A DNA stretch of 64,000 nt, taken from assembly GCA_002077045.2 (NCBI GenBank), contig KZ111197.1, positions 1 through 64,000 on the forward strand. Reading direction: 5' to 3'. The notes below the pieces were generated by a model, which was not told the origin of the DNA, did not search any database, and worked only from the letters and a program-made list of their open reading frames with translations. Made by a program: the position numbers and the translations under genes. This DNA is from Rachicladosporium sp. CCFEE 5018. Taxonomy: Eukaryota; Ascomycota; Dothideomycetes; Cladosporiales; Cladosporiaceae. Position 1 is the stretch's first letter; each line of letters begins with the position of its first letter. Positions 53,318 through 63,303 of the stretch are shown here, piece after piece.

Positions 53318-55624
53318 ATGGCCTCACTTTCCGGCGCTGGGCGTCTCAAAGACGACCTCGACTATTCGCGCTCGCATCGCAGTCCCCCGGCTATTCCTTC
53401 TATAGCTTACAACGCCGTTTCTCCCGAGCAGGCGCCTGAGATTGGTGACCGGCCGTTGGGACAGACGTTGCGCTCGCGTTTGGATACTGAGCAGCAGTAC
53501 CAGGATATCGCGCGCACCAAGAGTCGCGGTGGGGAGAGTGATCATCAGCATCCGGCGAGGAAGCATAGTCTGAGTGGACTGCTGAGGAGGCAGCCATCTG
53601 GAAGTGCGGTTTCCGTGCATTCACGAGCTGGCTCGGAAGCACCTACTTCACCACCACTGCCAGCGAATAGCACCTTTATGCAATACAACGCCAACACGAC
53701 CCTAGGCGACTCTCAGCGACACACACCGCAAGACTCCATCTCGACCACCTCAGAGCGCTCGGGCTTGTTCCGCACAAAATCAAAAGACAGCGTCGGCAAG
53801 GAAAGAAACATGCTGCGCAAATCTTCCAAAGCGCGGCAGCAGCAAGCCGCCGAGCTGGAACGGCAAGCGCGCGAAGCCCAACTCCTTCCTCGCCAGCCGC
53901 CGCGCCTTCCAAGCCACAATCCTCTGTCGAACCTCTCTTCCTTCGATGAAGGCCGACCAGACAGTGTCGCCATCTTCAGCCCTCAAGCTTACACTGATCC
54001 TCGCGCCCCGCCTGCTGTCCCGCAGCAAAGCCACTACAACAACACTTCAACGGCCAACTTCTCGCGGCCTGGCGGGAACGCCTTCGCTATGGCAAAGTCG
54101 ACGTCGTTTGAGCAGAACAGCTCAAGTTCACCTGCTTATGCTGTGAGAGGTGCTTCGGCTTCGACTAGCCCGCCTTCGTTCAATGCTTTGCCGGGGAGCG
54201 TCAATGGAGAGAATGGCGAGACTGGAGGTGCCAGCATGACGAACAGGGGGAGGTACAGTTATGCTAGCACGGCTGCCGGGAATGGCGGTCATGTTAACAG
54301 TCCGCGAAGGGTGAGGCGGAGGAAGGACCCGACACCATTCAAGTGAGTCTGCATGATCGAGGTCTGACGGTAAGACGAGTCACTGACAGTGAACAGCATT
54401 CTCGTCATCGGCACAAAGTCGAGCGGCAAGACCTCATTCATCTCGTTCCTTCGCCATTCGCTCGCACTACCTTCGCATAAGTCTCAGGAAGCACCATTCA
54501 GCCCACCGCCACAAGGGAGCTTCACATCACACTACCTCGAGGCGGACATGGAGGGCGAAAGGATCGGACTGACACTGTGGGACTCGCCTGGCCTGGAGAC
54601 GAACATCGTTGACTTGCAGCTGCGCGAGACAACCGCGTTCATCGAGGCGAAGTTCGAGGATACGTTCAAGGAGGAGCAAAAGGTGCAGCGCAGTCCGGGC
54701 TTCAAGGACACTCACATTCATTGCGTGTTCTACGTTCTAGACCCAATCCGTCTAGATGCTACGGTCGCTGCTGCAGGCGAGAAGAGCAGCAAGGGTGGAC
54801 TGGACGAGGATGTGGATCTGCAGACATTACGTGCACTGTGGGGCAAGACCACGGTCATCCCAGTGATCGCGAAGGCCGACACTCTCACAACAGGCCACAT
54901 GGCCTTCCTCAAGCGCGCAGTCTGGGAAAGCATCAAAACAGCAAAGCTCAGCCCACTTGAAGCGCTCGAGCTGGAGGAAGACGACATCGATTCTGGTCGA
55001 GACTCTGACAATGACGACGAGGACTCTGACGTCCCTACTCACGACACAGACGCCCAGGAGAGCGTCACGAACAATCTCCTCGACCGCTCCTCGTCCGATG
55101 ATAGCATTCCTCTGCCAACTAAACGTACATCTCACGCCCGTCAGCCCTCCGGTCCAGCTCCGCTGAACGACGAAGAGCCCTACATCCCGCTCTCAATCCT
55201 TTCGCCTGATCCTCACGTGCTTGCAAAGTCACCCTCACCTTCGCAGAAAGACCTCGTTCGCACGTTCCCATGGGGTACTGCCAGCCCGTTCAACCCACAG
55301 CATTGCGACTTCCTCCGCCTCCGAGACTCGATCTTCTTAGAGTGGCGGTCGGATCTAAGGGAGCTGAGCAGGGTGCGGTGGTATGAGGCTTGGCGGACTG
55401 CGAGGCTGCGGATTGTGCCCGGCAGCAAGATGAGGATCAAGGGTGGGGTGACGCCCGTCGGCGCTGTGCCTCGGGAGGGACGTGGTGCGAGTGGTGGATT
55501 CAAGGGAGAGGGCAGAGTGCCGAGGAGCGTGAGTAGTCAGGGGCAAAGCGGCGTGATGGGGATGGGACAGTCGGTCGTTGGCGGTGCTGGAGTACCGCAA
55601 AGTGTTGGTGCAGCTGCTTACTAA
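53318..55624 (+). CDS. aspE: Septin, filamentous-fungal AspE type
   Basis: Exons are 53318..54342 and 54397..55624, joined in phase 2 to give 750 aa. The first ~340 residues are a Ser/Pro/Gln-rich disordered region with basic patches (KARQQQAAELERQAR). The splice junction creates PTPFNILVIG, and the septin GTPase domain follows. It has G1 GTKSSGKTSF at ~346, G3 LWDSPGLE at ~402 (the DxxG motif), and G4 VIAKADTLT at ~500. An acidic insert (DDIDSGRDSDNDDEDSDV) interrupts the domain at ~533. DSIFLEWRSDLRELSRVRWYE marks the septin C-terminal helix region, and no long coiled coil follows. Long N-tails and lack of a coiled coil are typical of the group 5 AspE septins restricted to filamentous fungi. 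Confidence 0.88.
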
Positions 55625-56459
55625 GGCCTGTGAAGGAACGAACGCTTCTCGAGATGAATCGACTACGACCAAACATCGATCTTGAGATTCAAAAGGCGAA
55701 CACATGCTACGGGGTAAGCATGCACCACACGGCACACACATACCGCTGCCAGTAGCGATGCATCTACCGACTACAGAGCTACACCGATGGTCGAAAGAGG
55801 GTAATGTGTGCTGCAAAAAGACCGAACGTTGATCAAGCGATGCAGCGAGAGAGTTGAGCACATGCAGAAGAATTGAGTGAGCTCGAGGTGCTTTGTGGCG
55901 AAGTGTAGAGTAGATAAATACCCCCTTGGTTTTCTGTAGCGAAATGTGAAGCGATGTCAATATTAGCCGCTGCCAGGCATCACATATCGGAACATCGTTG
56001 CTGGCATCCGCATGATAGGGCGAACGCCCGATCCGGGTATTTGGCCTGGTTCACTACCACCGCCTAGCTCACGCACTTCTGCTGCCTGATGTTCGACCAC
56101 TTTGCCACCCACAACGGCGATGAGGCCGTTACTCCAAGTCAAAGATCGTGTCCACGGTCATGCCTCAAACGTGAGCATGGTGGCATAGCAGAGTCCTCAG
56201 CACAGGAACACGGCACGCTCGGTCGCCTATGCTGTATCATTGGTCACTGCGCGAGCGTACTCCCACTCTACGCGCGCAGCATGCAGGCTGTGCCGTACAG
56301 ACCAAGCATCAGACTGCGCCGTTCTGTATTTCTTATAATACGCCCGCGATGTCAAGATTGACATTTGAAGTTCTGTGTTTTGACTTTGCTAGTCTTTGGC
56401 TTGCCGCGTGCTGAACTGCGATTTGGCTGGTTCGGCATGTGGCGTCGGGCCGTGGAACT
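55625..56459. other. Intergenic, no gene seen
   Basis: 835 bp between the septin gene and the second HET gene. Minus-strand frames here are shadows of the septin end or random. Confidence 0.5.
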
Positions 56460-58508
56460 ATGAGCCAAGATCCCGTTCCTTGCACCGCCGAGACATTCGA
56501 GTACGATGCACTCGACGATACTAGAACATATATCCGTCTGCTGCAACTCCAGAAGGCGACTAGAGATGGGTCGGTCGAGTGTAACTTGCGGGCATGGCCG
56601 CTGGAGCAATGTCCCTTGTATACTGCCATATCCTACACCTGGGGATCACCCGACAAGACTGCTGTCATTTTGGTCAATGGTCTATCATTGACGGTCAGAC
56701 AGAATTGTGCCGATGTGCTGAGCCAGGCCAGTTGGTACGGCGATGAGTTCTACTGGGTGGATGCTATATGCATTGACCAAAGGAATGAGGATGAGAAAAG
56801 CCATCAAGTACAGGTTATGCGTGAGATCTATGGGCGCGCCGAAAGAGTGCTTGCCTGTGTTGGACCCCACTCACACGACGGCGACAGTCGCTTCTTGTTG
56901 AAGATACTGAGAGATCACGAGTCTACGCTTCTCGCCGTAGTTGACGAACTCGACACTGGCATTACATCCTCGTGGCCTATGTTTCGACCGCCACGCTCAA
57001 ACGCCCATCAAACCCTTCGACTTGCGAGAAGCGTGGCCTGGCGACTACGCTTCACTATCGAGATGCATCGACGTATTTTCGCTGCAGTACATGCGATGCT
57101 GAGCCGCACCTACTTCGAGAGGGTTTGGGTGGCTCAGGAGCTCTACATGGCGAGCAAGCCAATGCTACTATGCGGCGCGGACCAGTGTGCTATGGCGGCG
57201 CTTGAGGGATTACTTGCCATCTCTTCAATCTCTGATTTCGGCAGAGGTCGTTCCGATGGTGCTTGGCTGAATAAGCACTTCTATCGCTATCGCACTACGA
57301 AGGTCTGGCAACGAATGTTCCACGCTGTGACTCATCATCTCGATGACGCCGGCGAGCTGAAAAAGTCTGGCTTGCCCACTCTGTTGCACTACGGAGGTAG
57401 CCGTAACAAGTTGCCGGAGACGTCGCTCAGTCGTATGGTACAGACTATCCATCCACTCCATTGTTCTGATCCACGGGACATCATCTACGCTACCCTTGGA
57501 TTGTTAGATCCTCAGGTCGCCAGCAGGATCTCAGTCGATTACCATAAGACCACATTCGGTCTCGCGACTGAAGTCATTCCGATGTTCTTCGATGAAGTGG
57601 CGGCACAACTAGAGCTTGACGGGGCAATCGACCATGGCGGGTCGCAAGCCGGGACCCTACTTCGTATGCTCCGGCCCAGTGACGATGACGCGCACTACAG
57701 TCGAGCGATTGCCGTTCGGACACATCGAGAGCAGCAGCACGTACAAGGCTCTGCTCCGCTGTCGGGAGATAGAACACGCACCAAGGTCAATCACTGGAGC
57801 GGCCATCGCATTTGGTGCTGTGGCAGTACGTGGCGTATGGGTCTCAACCAGCCCACTACTATAGCCAACACGACCGAGACACCTCCAGGTTCTCATCCTG
57901 GGCTCGTCAAAGTCGAGAGCAAGCGTGGCCACCTTTTAGCAATCTTACCCAATAATGTCCGTAACGGAGACTGGCTTCTGCAAACCGCATCGCCCTGGCA
58001 ACTCGTCTGCCCCGGCCTAGTCCTGCGCTCGACAGCAGAAGGAGTTTTAGATATCATCAGTACAGCCGTCTTCATACGCAGCGAATTGGCTAGCGAAGGC
58101 CCTGGAAGCGCAACAGCCTTCACTATCAACTTCGATACCGAAGACCTAGCCACCTGTCTCTTCCACTTCACGTCATTCTGGCGACGTCCGGGTCCTGCCC
58201 CCCAGCTTCCAGCTCGTCCAGCCGGCGTCGAAACTATCGTATCGCCGGATTTACCTAGCGGCGTATACCGCCCACCCGAGATCATCGAACAGAACCTCGC
58301 GTTCTACTACGCTGATTCGCTTTACGGCAAAAGTCGGGCTGACTTTGCAGACTACTTCGCAGTGCATCCATGTTGCGAGAGTGGCTCGTCGTACGGAGAA
58401 GCGGTAATGGCGGAAGAGCGGAGACGCGCTGCATCGCCAGAGAACTTGCTGCTTGTGATTACGCCTTGGATCGAGCCGAAAGCGACGGAAATATGGCCGG
58501 ACAGTTGA
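56460..58508 (+). CDS. HET-domain (heterokaryon incompatibility) protein
   Basis: Single exon, 682 aa, from the ATG at 56460. The classical HET domain runs from ~residue 56 to 225: YTAISYTWGSPDK, FYWVDAICIDQRNEDEKSHQ, QVMREIYGRAERVLACVGPH, then FERVWVAQELYMASKPMLLC. A downstream region with CSDPRDIIYATLGLLD matches the usual second part of this subfamily. The segment from ~57725 to 57860 has poor composition in this frame. An adjacent frame reads STYKALLRCREIEHAP and AAIAFGAVAVRGVWV, so a compensating pair of frameshifts is possible. Expected role is programmed cell death on non-self fusion. Confidence 0.88.
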   Translation: MSQDPVPCTAETFEYDALDDTRTYIRLLQLQKATRDGSVECNLRAWPLEQCPLYTAISYTWGSPDKTAVILVNGLSLTVRQNCADVLSQASWYGDEFYWVDAICIDQRNEDEKSHQVQVMREIYGRAERVLACVGPHSHDGDSRFLLKILRDHESTLLAVVDELDTGITSSWPMFRPPRSNAHQTLRLARSVAWRLRFTIEMHRRIFAAVHAMLSRTYFERVWVAQELYMASKPMLLCGADQCAMAALEGLLAISSISDFGRGRSDGAWLNKHFYRYRTTKVWQRMFHAVTHHLDDAGELKKSGLPTLLHYGGSRNKLPETSLSRMVQTIHPLHCSDPRDIIYATLGLLDPQVASRISVDYHKTTFGLATEVIPMFFDEVAAQLELDGAIDHGGSQAGTLLRMLRPSDDDAHYSRAIAVRTHREQQHVQGSAPLSGDRTRTKVNHWSGHRIWCCGSTWRMGLNQPTTIANTTETPPGSHPGLVKVESKRGHLLAILPNNVRNGDWLLQTASPWQLVCPGLVLRSTAEGVLDIISTAVFIRSELASEGPGSATAFTINFDTEDLATCLFHFTSFWRRPGPAPQLPARPAGVETIVSPDLPSGVYRPPEIIEQNLAFYYADSLYGKSRADFADYFAVHPCCESGSSYGEAVMAEERRRAASPENLLLVITPWIEPKATEIWPDS

Positions 58509-58965
58509 TGAGTGCGATTATCCAATCGAACAGTGCAGCTGATACCCATGTGATATGCGGCGTCGCACTCACCGTAGCGCTGGACCTGTTGATATCTTAT
58601 AGAGCCCGTTTGTACACCATAATCGATGTTTGGAAGGTCCAATGCAGGATTTCAAATCCTTCGGTTTCTTCGACTGCACTTCCGCACGAAGGATGCGCAA
58701 GGATAGATACGGCATCTATATTGTATACAAGGGTAAAGACACGAAGGACGAGATGGCACTTGGAGTTTCATGGCTTGGCATTCTCTGCTTTGATGAAGCC
58801 TACTTGTCGTCGGTCGGAGGCTTATCGAAGCTCTCCTGCCACGATACGCTGACATGACATTTGCCACTCGCTCGAGTATACCTCCCAGCAGCGTCATCGC
58901 GCAGTCTCTTTCCTCGAGACGGCCGTCTTCACTCTCCCAACACATCACAGCTCACAACAGCCCTT
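58509..58965. other. Intergenic between convergent genes
   Basis: 457 bp between the HET gene and RPS4. A plus-strand frame at 58630-58857 is unconvincing. Confidence 0.5.
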
Positions 58966-59980
58966 CTACTGCCCAGCCAGATGGTACGCCCGCCTGCGAT
59001 CTCTCTCCTCAGCGATGCTCAACTTCACACCCTTGCCCTTGGGCAGCGAGATCCACGGCTTCTCGCGACCAATGACGAAGACGTTGTTCTCGCGCGTGGC
59101 GAACTCGTTGTCAATGGCGTCCTTGATGTGCACGATGTTGAAGCCTCCGTCATGGCGCTCACGGTGGGTGATGACACCGACACGGCCCATGTTGCGACCA
59201 CCAGTGGCCATGGCGATGACGCCGGTGTCGAAGTGGATGAAGTCGAGGATCTTGCCTGTATTGAAGAAAGTTTATGGTTAGTGGGTGTGCAGGAGTGCAA
59301 GAAGAGCAGGGAGGGAGGGTATACCGGTCGCAAGATCAATCTTGACCGTATCGTTGACCTTGATGGCCGGGTCTGGGTATCGGATACTATCATCCCATCA
59401 CGTCTCAGTATAACTTATTCCCACCAAACATTGGTCCAACGGCTGATAGACTCACGTGCGTGCGTCATGCGTGACCAAGAATGGGATGGCGCCCTTGCCG
59501 AGCTGTACGCGCTTCACTTTGCCCAGCTTGTACTCGGCCTCCTCGCCGGTGATGCGGTGGACGGTGAAGCGGCCCTTGGTGTCGTAGACGAGGCGGAAGT
59601 TCTCGCCCGTCTTCTCGATCGAGATGACGTCCATGAAGCCGGCTGGGTAGTTGGGGTCGGTGCGGACTTTGCCGTCGACTTTGATCAGGCGCTGCATGAC
59701 GATTGCCTTGGTCTCGCGGCCATTGAGGGCGTACTTCAATCTGTGAGAACATTGTGGTCAGTGTTGTTCTTGTCGGAATTATCCAGCGCTTCGAGAAAGA
59801 CTGCAATGCTAGGAATATGGCAAGATACCGGTTGCGAATGAAGACGATCAAGGGCATGCAGTCGCGCAACTTGTGCGGACCAGGCGAGGCCTTGGGGGCA
59901 TAGGCACCGCTGAGCTTTTCAAGGAGCCAGTGGTGTGGTGCGGACAAGCGCTTCTGATGCTTCTTAGGACCGCGACCCAT
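58966..59980 (-). CDS. RPS4: 40S ribosomal protein S4 (eS4)
   Basis: Exons are 59829..59980, 59456..59740, 59325..59386 and 58966..59255 (minus strand), all in phase, giving 262 aa. The start MGRGPKKHQKRLSAPHHWLL, GPHKLRDCMPLIVFIRNR, the S4-like segment with GKVRTDPNYPAGFMDVISI, and the KOW-like C-terminal part (GRVGVITHRERHDGGFNIVH, FATRENNVFVIG) are diagnostic. The protein ends RRRAYHLAGQ. It is a component of the small ribosomal subunit body. Introns carry canonical sites; no frame damage is present. Confidence 0.97.
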
Positions 59981-60846
59981 GATTGCGGTTGTGTGTGGTT
60001 GGCGAAGATGTTGCTGTCTTAACGCTACGTAAAGTCGAGTGAGGTTCAAAGCCCGCTGCAGTTTTCGCAGAGTGGGCACGCCAAGACTTCGGAGTCTGCG
60101 GGCGTGGCCGCCGCTAGTGATTGGTGTAGAAGAAAGGTCGACTTCACCCCTTCTCGCCTCTCATGTTTGACTGGTATCTGGATTGACTATCTGATCGTCC
60201 ATGATATATATCTGCTGTGGCAGCTGGAGAGATCCGCTATCTCACGGACTGGGCCCCCACTGTCGCCCCATGACAGTTGCTTCACTCTGAGCATCTCGAT
60301 GCCGGATGCGCCACTACCCACTAGCCATTGCCTTTCCCCCTCGCTACCTCAATCTACTTCTCAATGTGCAATCATGACTAATCGTCGCGACACGATCGGC
60401 TGTGACTACTGGCCACTGCCCGGGCTGTGGCTGGACCTGCTAACGAGCCGTCAAATTAATAAGCGATAACAGGCTAAGGATCGTGCCTTCCTCCGAAGAG
60501 GCAACCGCTCCTTCTCGGTGGGCGAGGCCTGGAGACATGCTCATACCTTGCTGATGATTTGCGTCGGCTATCGTCTCTGACAAATGATCCCCGAAACGAG
60601 GCTGCAGCTTCCCGCATTCCCAACGTAGATCTCCCCGTTTATGCACAATGAAGTTCACCCGGTATGTGACGTTCTTCCAACTATGTACGCCAGACTCGAT
60701 CTTGAGAGCTTTGGCCACTCAATCTTGCAAACCTTTCCCACTTGATCTCAGACCGTACACCACACTCTTTCGGCATTGATGCGCTCGAGCATCACTTCTT
60801 CCTTTACCTCCATCACGGGCACTACCAGCAGGATGCATCTGCTTCA
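59981..60846. other. Intergenic between divergent RPS4 and glyoxal oxidase genes
   Basis: 865 bp, presumably promoter sequence for both. Short plus-strand frames at 60104-60469 and others are not protein-like. Confidence 0.5.
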
Positions 60847-63128
60847 ATGGACCTCCTTCCGCTTCTTGCGTCCGCTAAAATCACCCTCAACTGGGTGCAG
60901 CCGACATGCAACAACACTCTCGAAGTGACAGGCTGTCTCCGCGGTCAGACCTGCTTCGACGATGGAAGGTGAGCATGCTCTGCTTTTTCACATATATCAG
61001 AATGACTGCTGATATTTTTCAGCTGCGAACAGAATTGGGGACCCAAGTCCATCCGCGCCGACGTTCCCCCACGTACCGACGGTCGCTGCGGCCACGACTT
61101 CGACAATGCACTCTGCGATGCCAACGGCGACTACGGTCCATGCTGCAGCTCGATGGGCTGGTGTGGAAGGACCAACGATCACTGTCTCGCGAGGAACAAT
61201 GGCAGAGCAGCTGTACCGACACGACTCCGGCTCCAACGACGACCACTGCACCTTCAGCGCAGTCGCAGAGCGAGCCAATCGTCGTACCTATCTGTACTGG
61301 CAGTGCCGGACCAAACGGACCTGCGACGACTGACGGGTCATGTGGCGCTGCGAATGGCGGGACTGTATGCGGAAGCTGGCATTTAGGTGGATGCTGTTCG
61401 ATGGATGGGTAAGCGTAATCAGCCTCTCTCCAGTAACTGAGCCATCAGAGAGCTGACCAGCGTTCATAGCTTCTGCGGCAACACCGCTGCTCATTGTGGC
61501 GAGGGCTGTCAGAGCAGGCCGTGTTCGGCCGCACCAGTCGGAGTTGCGCCTGGTCCTATTGCTGCGCCGATGAATGCCAACCCTGGGAAATTCGACATCG
61601 TCGGTCAGAGTGGTGTACCTGCTATGCACGCTGCGCTCATGCCGAATGGTCGAGTCGTCTTTCTGGACAAAGTCGAAGACTACACTCAGCTCAAGCTTGA
61701 CAATGGACAGTTCGCATACAGCTCCGAGTACGACCCAGTCACGAATCAAGTGGTACCTCTTGCTTACAAGACGAACGCATTCTGTGCTGGTGGCACGTTC
61801 CTCGCAGATGGTAGACTATTATCCGCTGGAGGTAATGCGAACCTAAGCTGGCTTGACCCTACAATCACCGATGGCTGGCGAGGCGAGCGATACCTCGCCT
61901 GCTCATCATCTGATCAGGCTGGCCAAGCATGGTCAGAACCCGGCAGCCAACTCGACACAGCCCGCTGGTACCCAACCCTCCAAACTATCCCCGACGGCCG
62001 CATCTTCGTCGCATCCGGCAGCTTGAACGGCCTCGACCCTACCGTTAAGTCAAACAACAACCCCACCTACGAGATCCTCGACCGCAACGGCATCACCTCT
62101 GGCGGCTCCACAATCCTCCCCCTCCTCGTGAAGGCCCAACCGTACTACATGTACCCCTTCCTCCATCTCCTCCCCACAGGCGATCTCTTCATCCTCGCCT
62201 CGAAATCCAGCGTCCTCTTCTCGCCCTCCACAGGCGCCACCACCAAGACCCTCCCAGACCTGCCAGGAGACTACAGAACCTATCCCAATACCGGCGGCTC
62301 GACGTTGCTGCCACTGTCAAGCGCCAACAACTGGTGCCCCTCAATAATCATCTGTGGCGGTGGCGCTTATCAAGACATCACGTCCCCCACCGACGCCTCA
62401 TGCGGTCGCATCTCCCCGCTCGACGCGAACCCAAACTGGGAAATGGACGCCATGCCCGAAGGCCGCGGGATGGTGGAGTCCGTGCTCCTCCCCGATGGCA
62501 CAGTGCTGTGGCTCAACGGCGCGAATTGCGGCACTCAAGGCTTCGGGCTGGCTGCGGATCCGACGCTGGAGGCGCTGATCTACGATCCGGAGGCGAAGCT
62601 TGGCGCGAGGTGGACGAGAGGCGCAAGCCGAGATTGTATCACTCTGTTGCGCTGCTGTTGCTTGATGGGAGGGTTCTAGTGGCGGGGAGTAATCCGAATG
62701 AGATGCCCGTGCTCCAACCAGACGACGCGCATTCGTTTGCGACCGAGTTCAGGGTGGAGATCTACACCCCTCCCTCGCTCTCTCGCCCTGGCGTCGTGCG
62801 ACCAGCAAACATCATCCTGTCTACCCTCACGCTCGCATTCGACGCGACGTTCAGCATCTCCTTTACCTCTCCCGCCACGGCGACGAAGCTGCAGATCGCG
62901 CTCTACCACGGCGGCTTCGTGACGCATGGTCTGCACATGGGTGCTCGGATGGCATTTCTGGACTTCGAAGGATGGGTGCAGGGGAGGAGCGAGCAGAAGG
63001 TGAGTATTAAGATGCCGGGGAGGAGGGAGGTGACGCCGCCGGGGCCGTATGTGGTGTATGTGGTGTATGTGGTGTATGTGGTTGTTGATGGGGTTTGGGG
63101 AGAGGGGGTGGATGTGATGGCAGGGTAG
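60847..63128 (+). CDS. Glyoxal oxidase-like copper radical oxidase (AA5_1) with two chitin-binding modules, frameshifted twice
   Basis: Exons are 60847..60968, 61023..61408 and 61470..63128. Two hevein-type (CBM18) modules come first: RCGHDFDNALC...GPCCSSMGWCG and SCGAANGGTVC...GGCCSMDGFCG. The oxidase follows with the family's copper/radical residues in place: FCAGGTF (Cys, ~61781), RWYPTLQT (Tyr), RLYHSVALLLLDGRVLVAG (Tyr-His, ~62634) and THGLHMG (His, ~62932). Such secreted enzymes oxidise aldehydes and make hydrogen peroxide. Two breaks: after CLARNNG at 61200-61203 (about 4 nt missing) and within 62614-62628 (the frame moves before PRLYH). The N-terminal signal is weak. As given, no full-length protein can be made. 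Confidence 0.82.
63049..63084 (+). repeat. 9-bp tandem repeat coding Tyr-Val-Val
   Basis: Four copies of TATGTGGTG (the last ends GTT) lie in frame near the end of the glyoxal oxidase. They encode YVVYVVYVVYVV between PPGP and DGVWGEGV, where homologues have one short strand. It is an expansion of a coding minisatellite. Confidence 0.95.
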
Positions 63129-63303
63129 AGAGGCGAGACAGTAACAGGTCGATGATATGATCTCATGGCGCGACCGAAGAATTCGGAACGGTTAAAGGCA
63201 TACACTCAGCCACCGGCTTCGATTGCAATGATATCATTTGGTCGTTAGAGGTCCCGAAGCTAACATGGACTTAATTGTCTGCCTTTTGCATCACAAATGA
63301 CGA

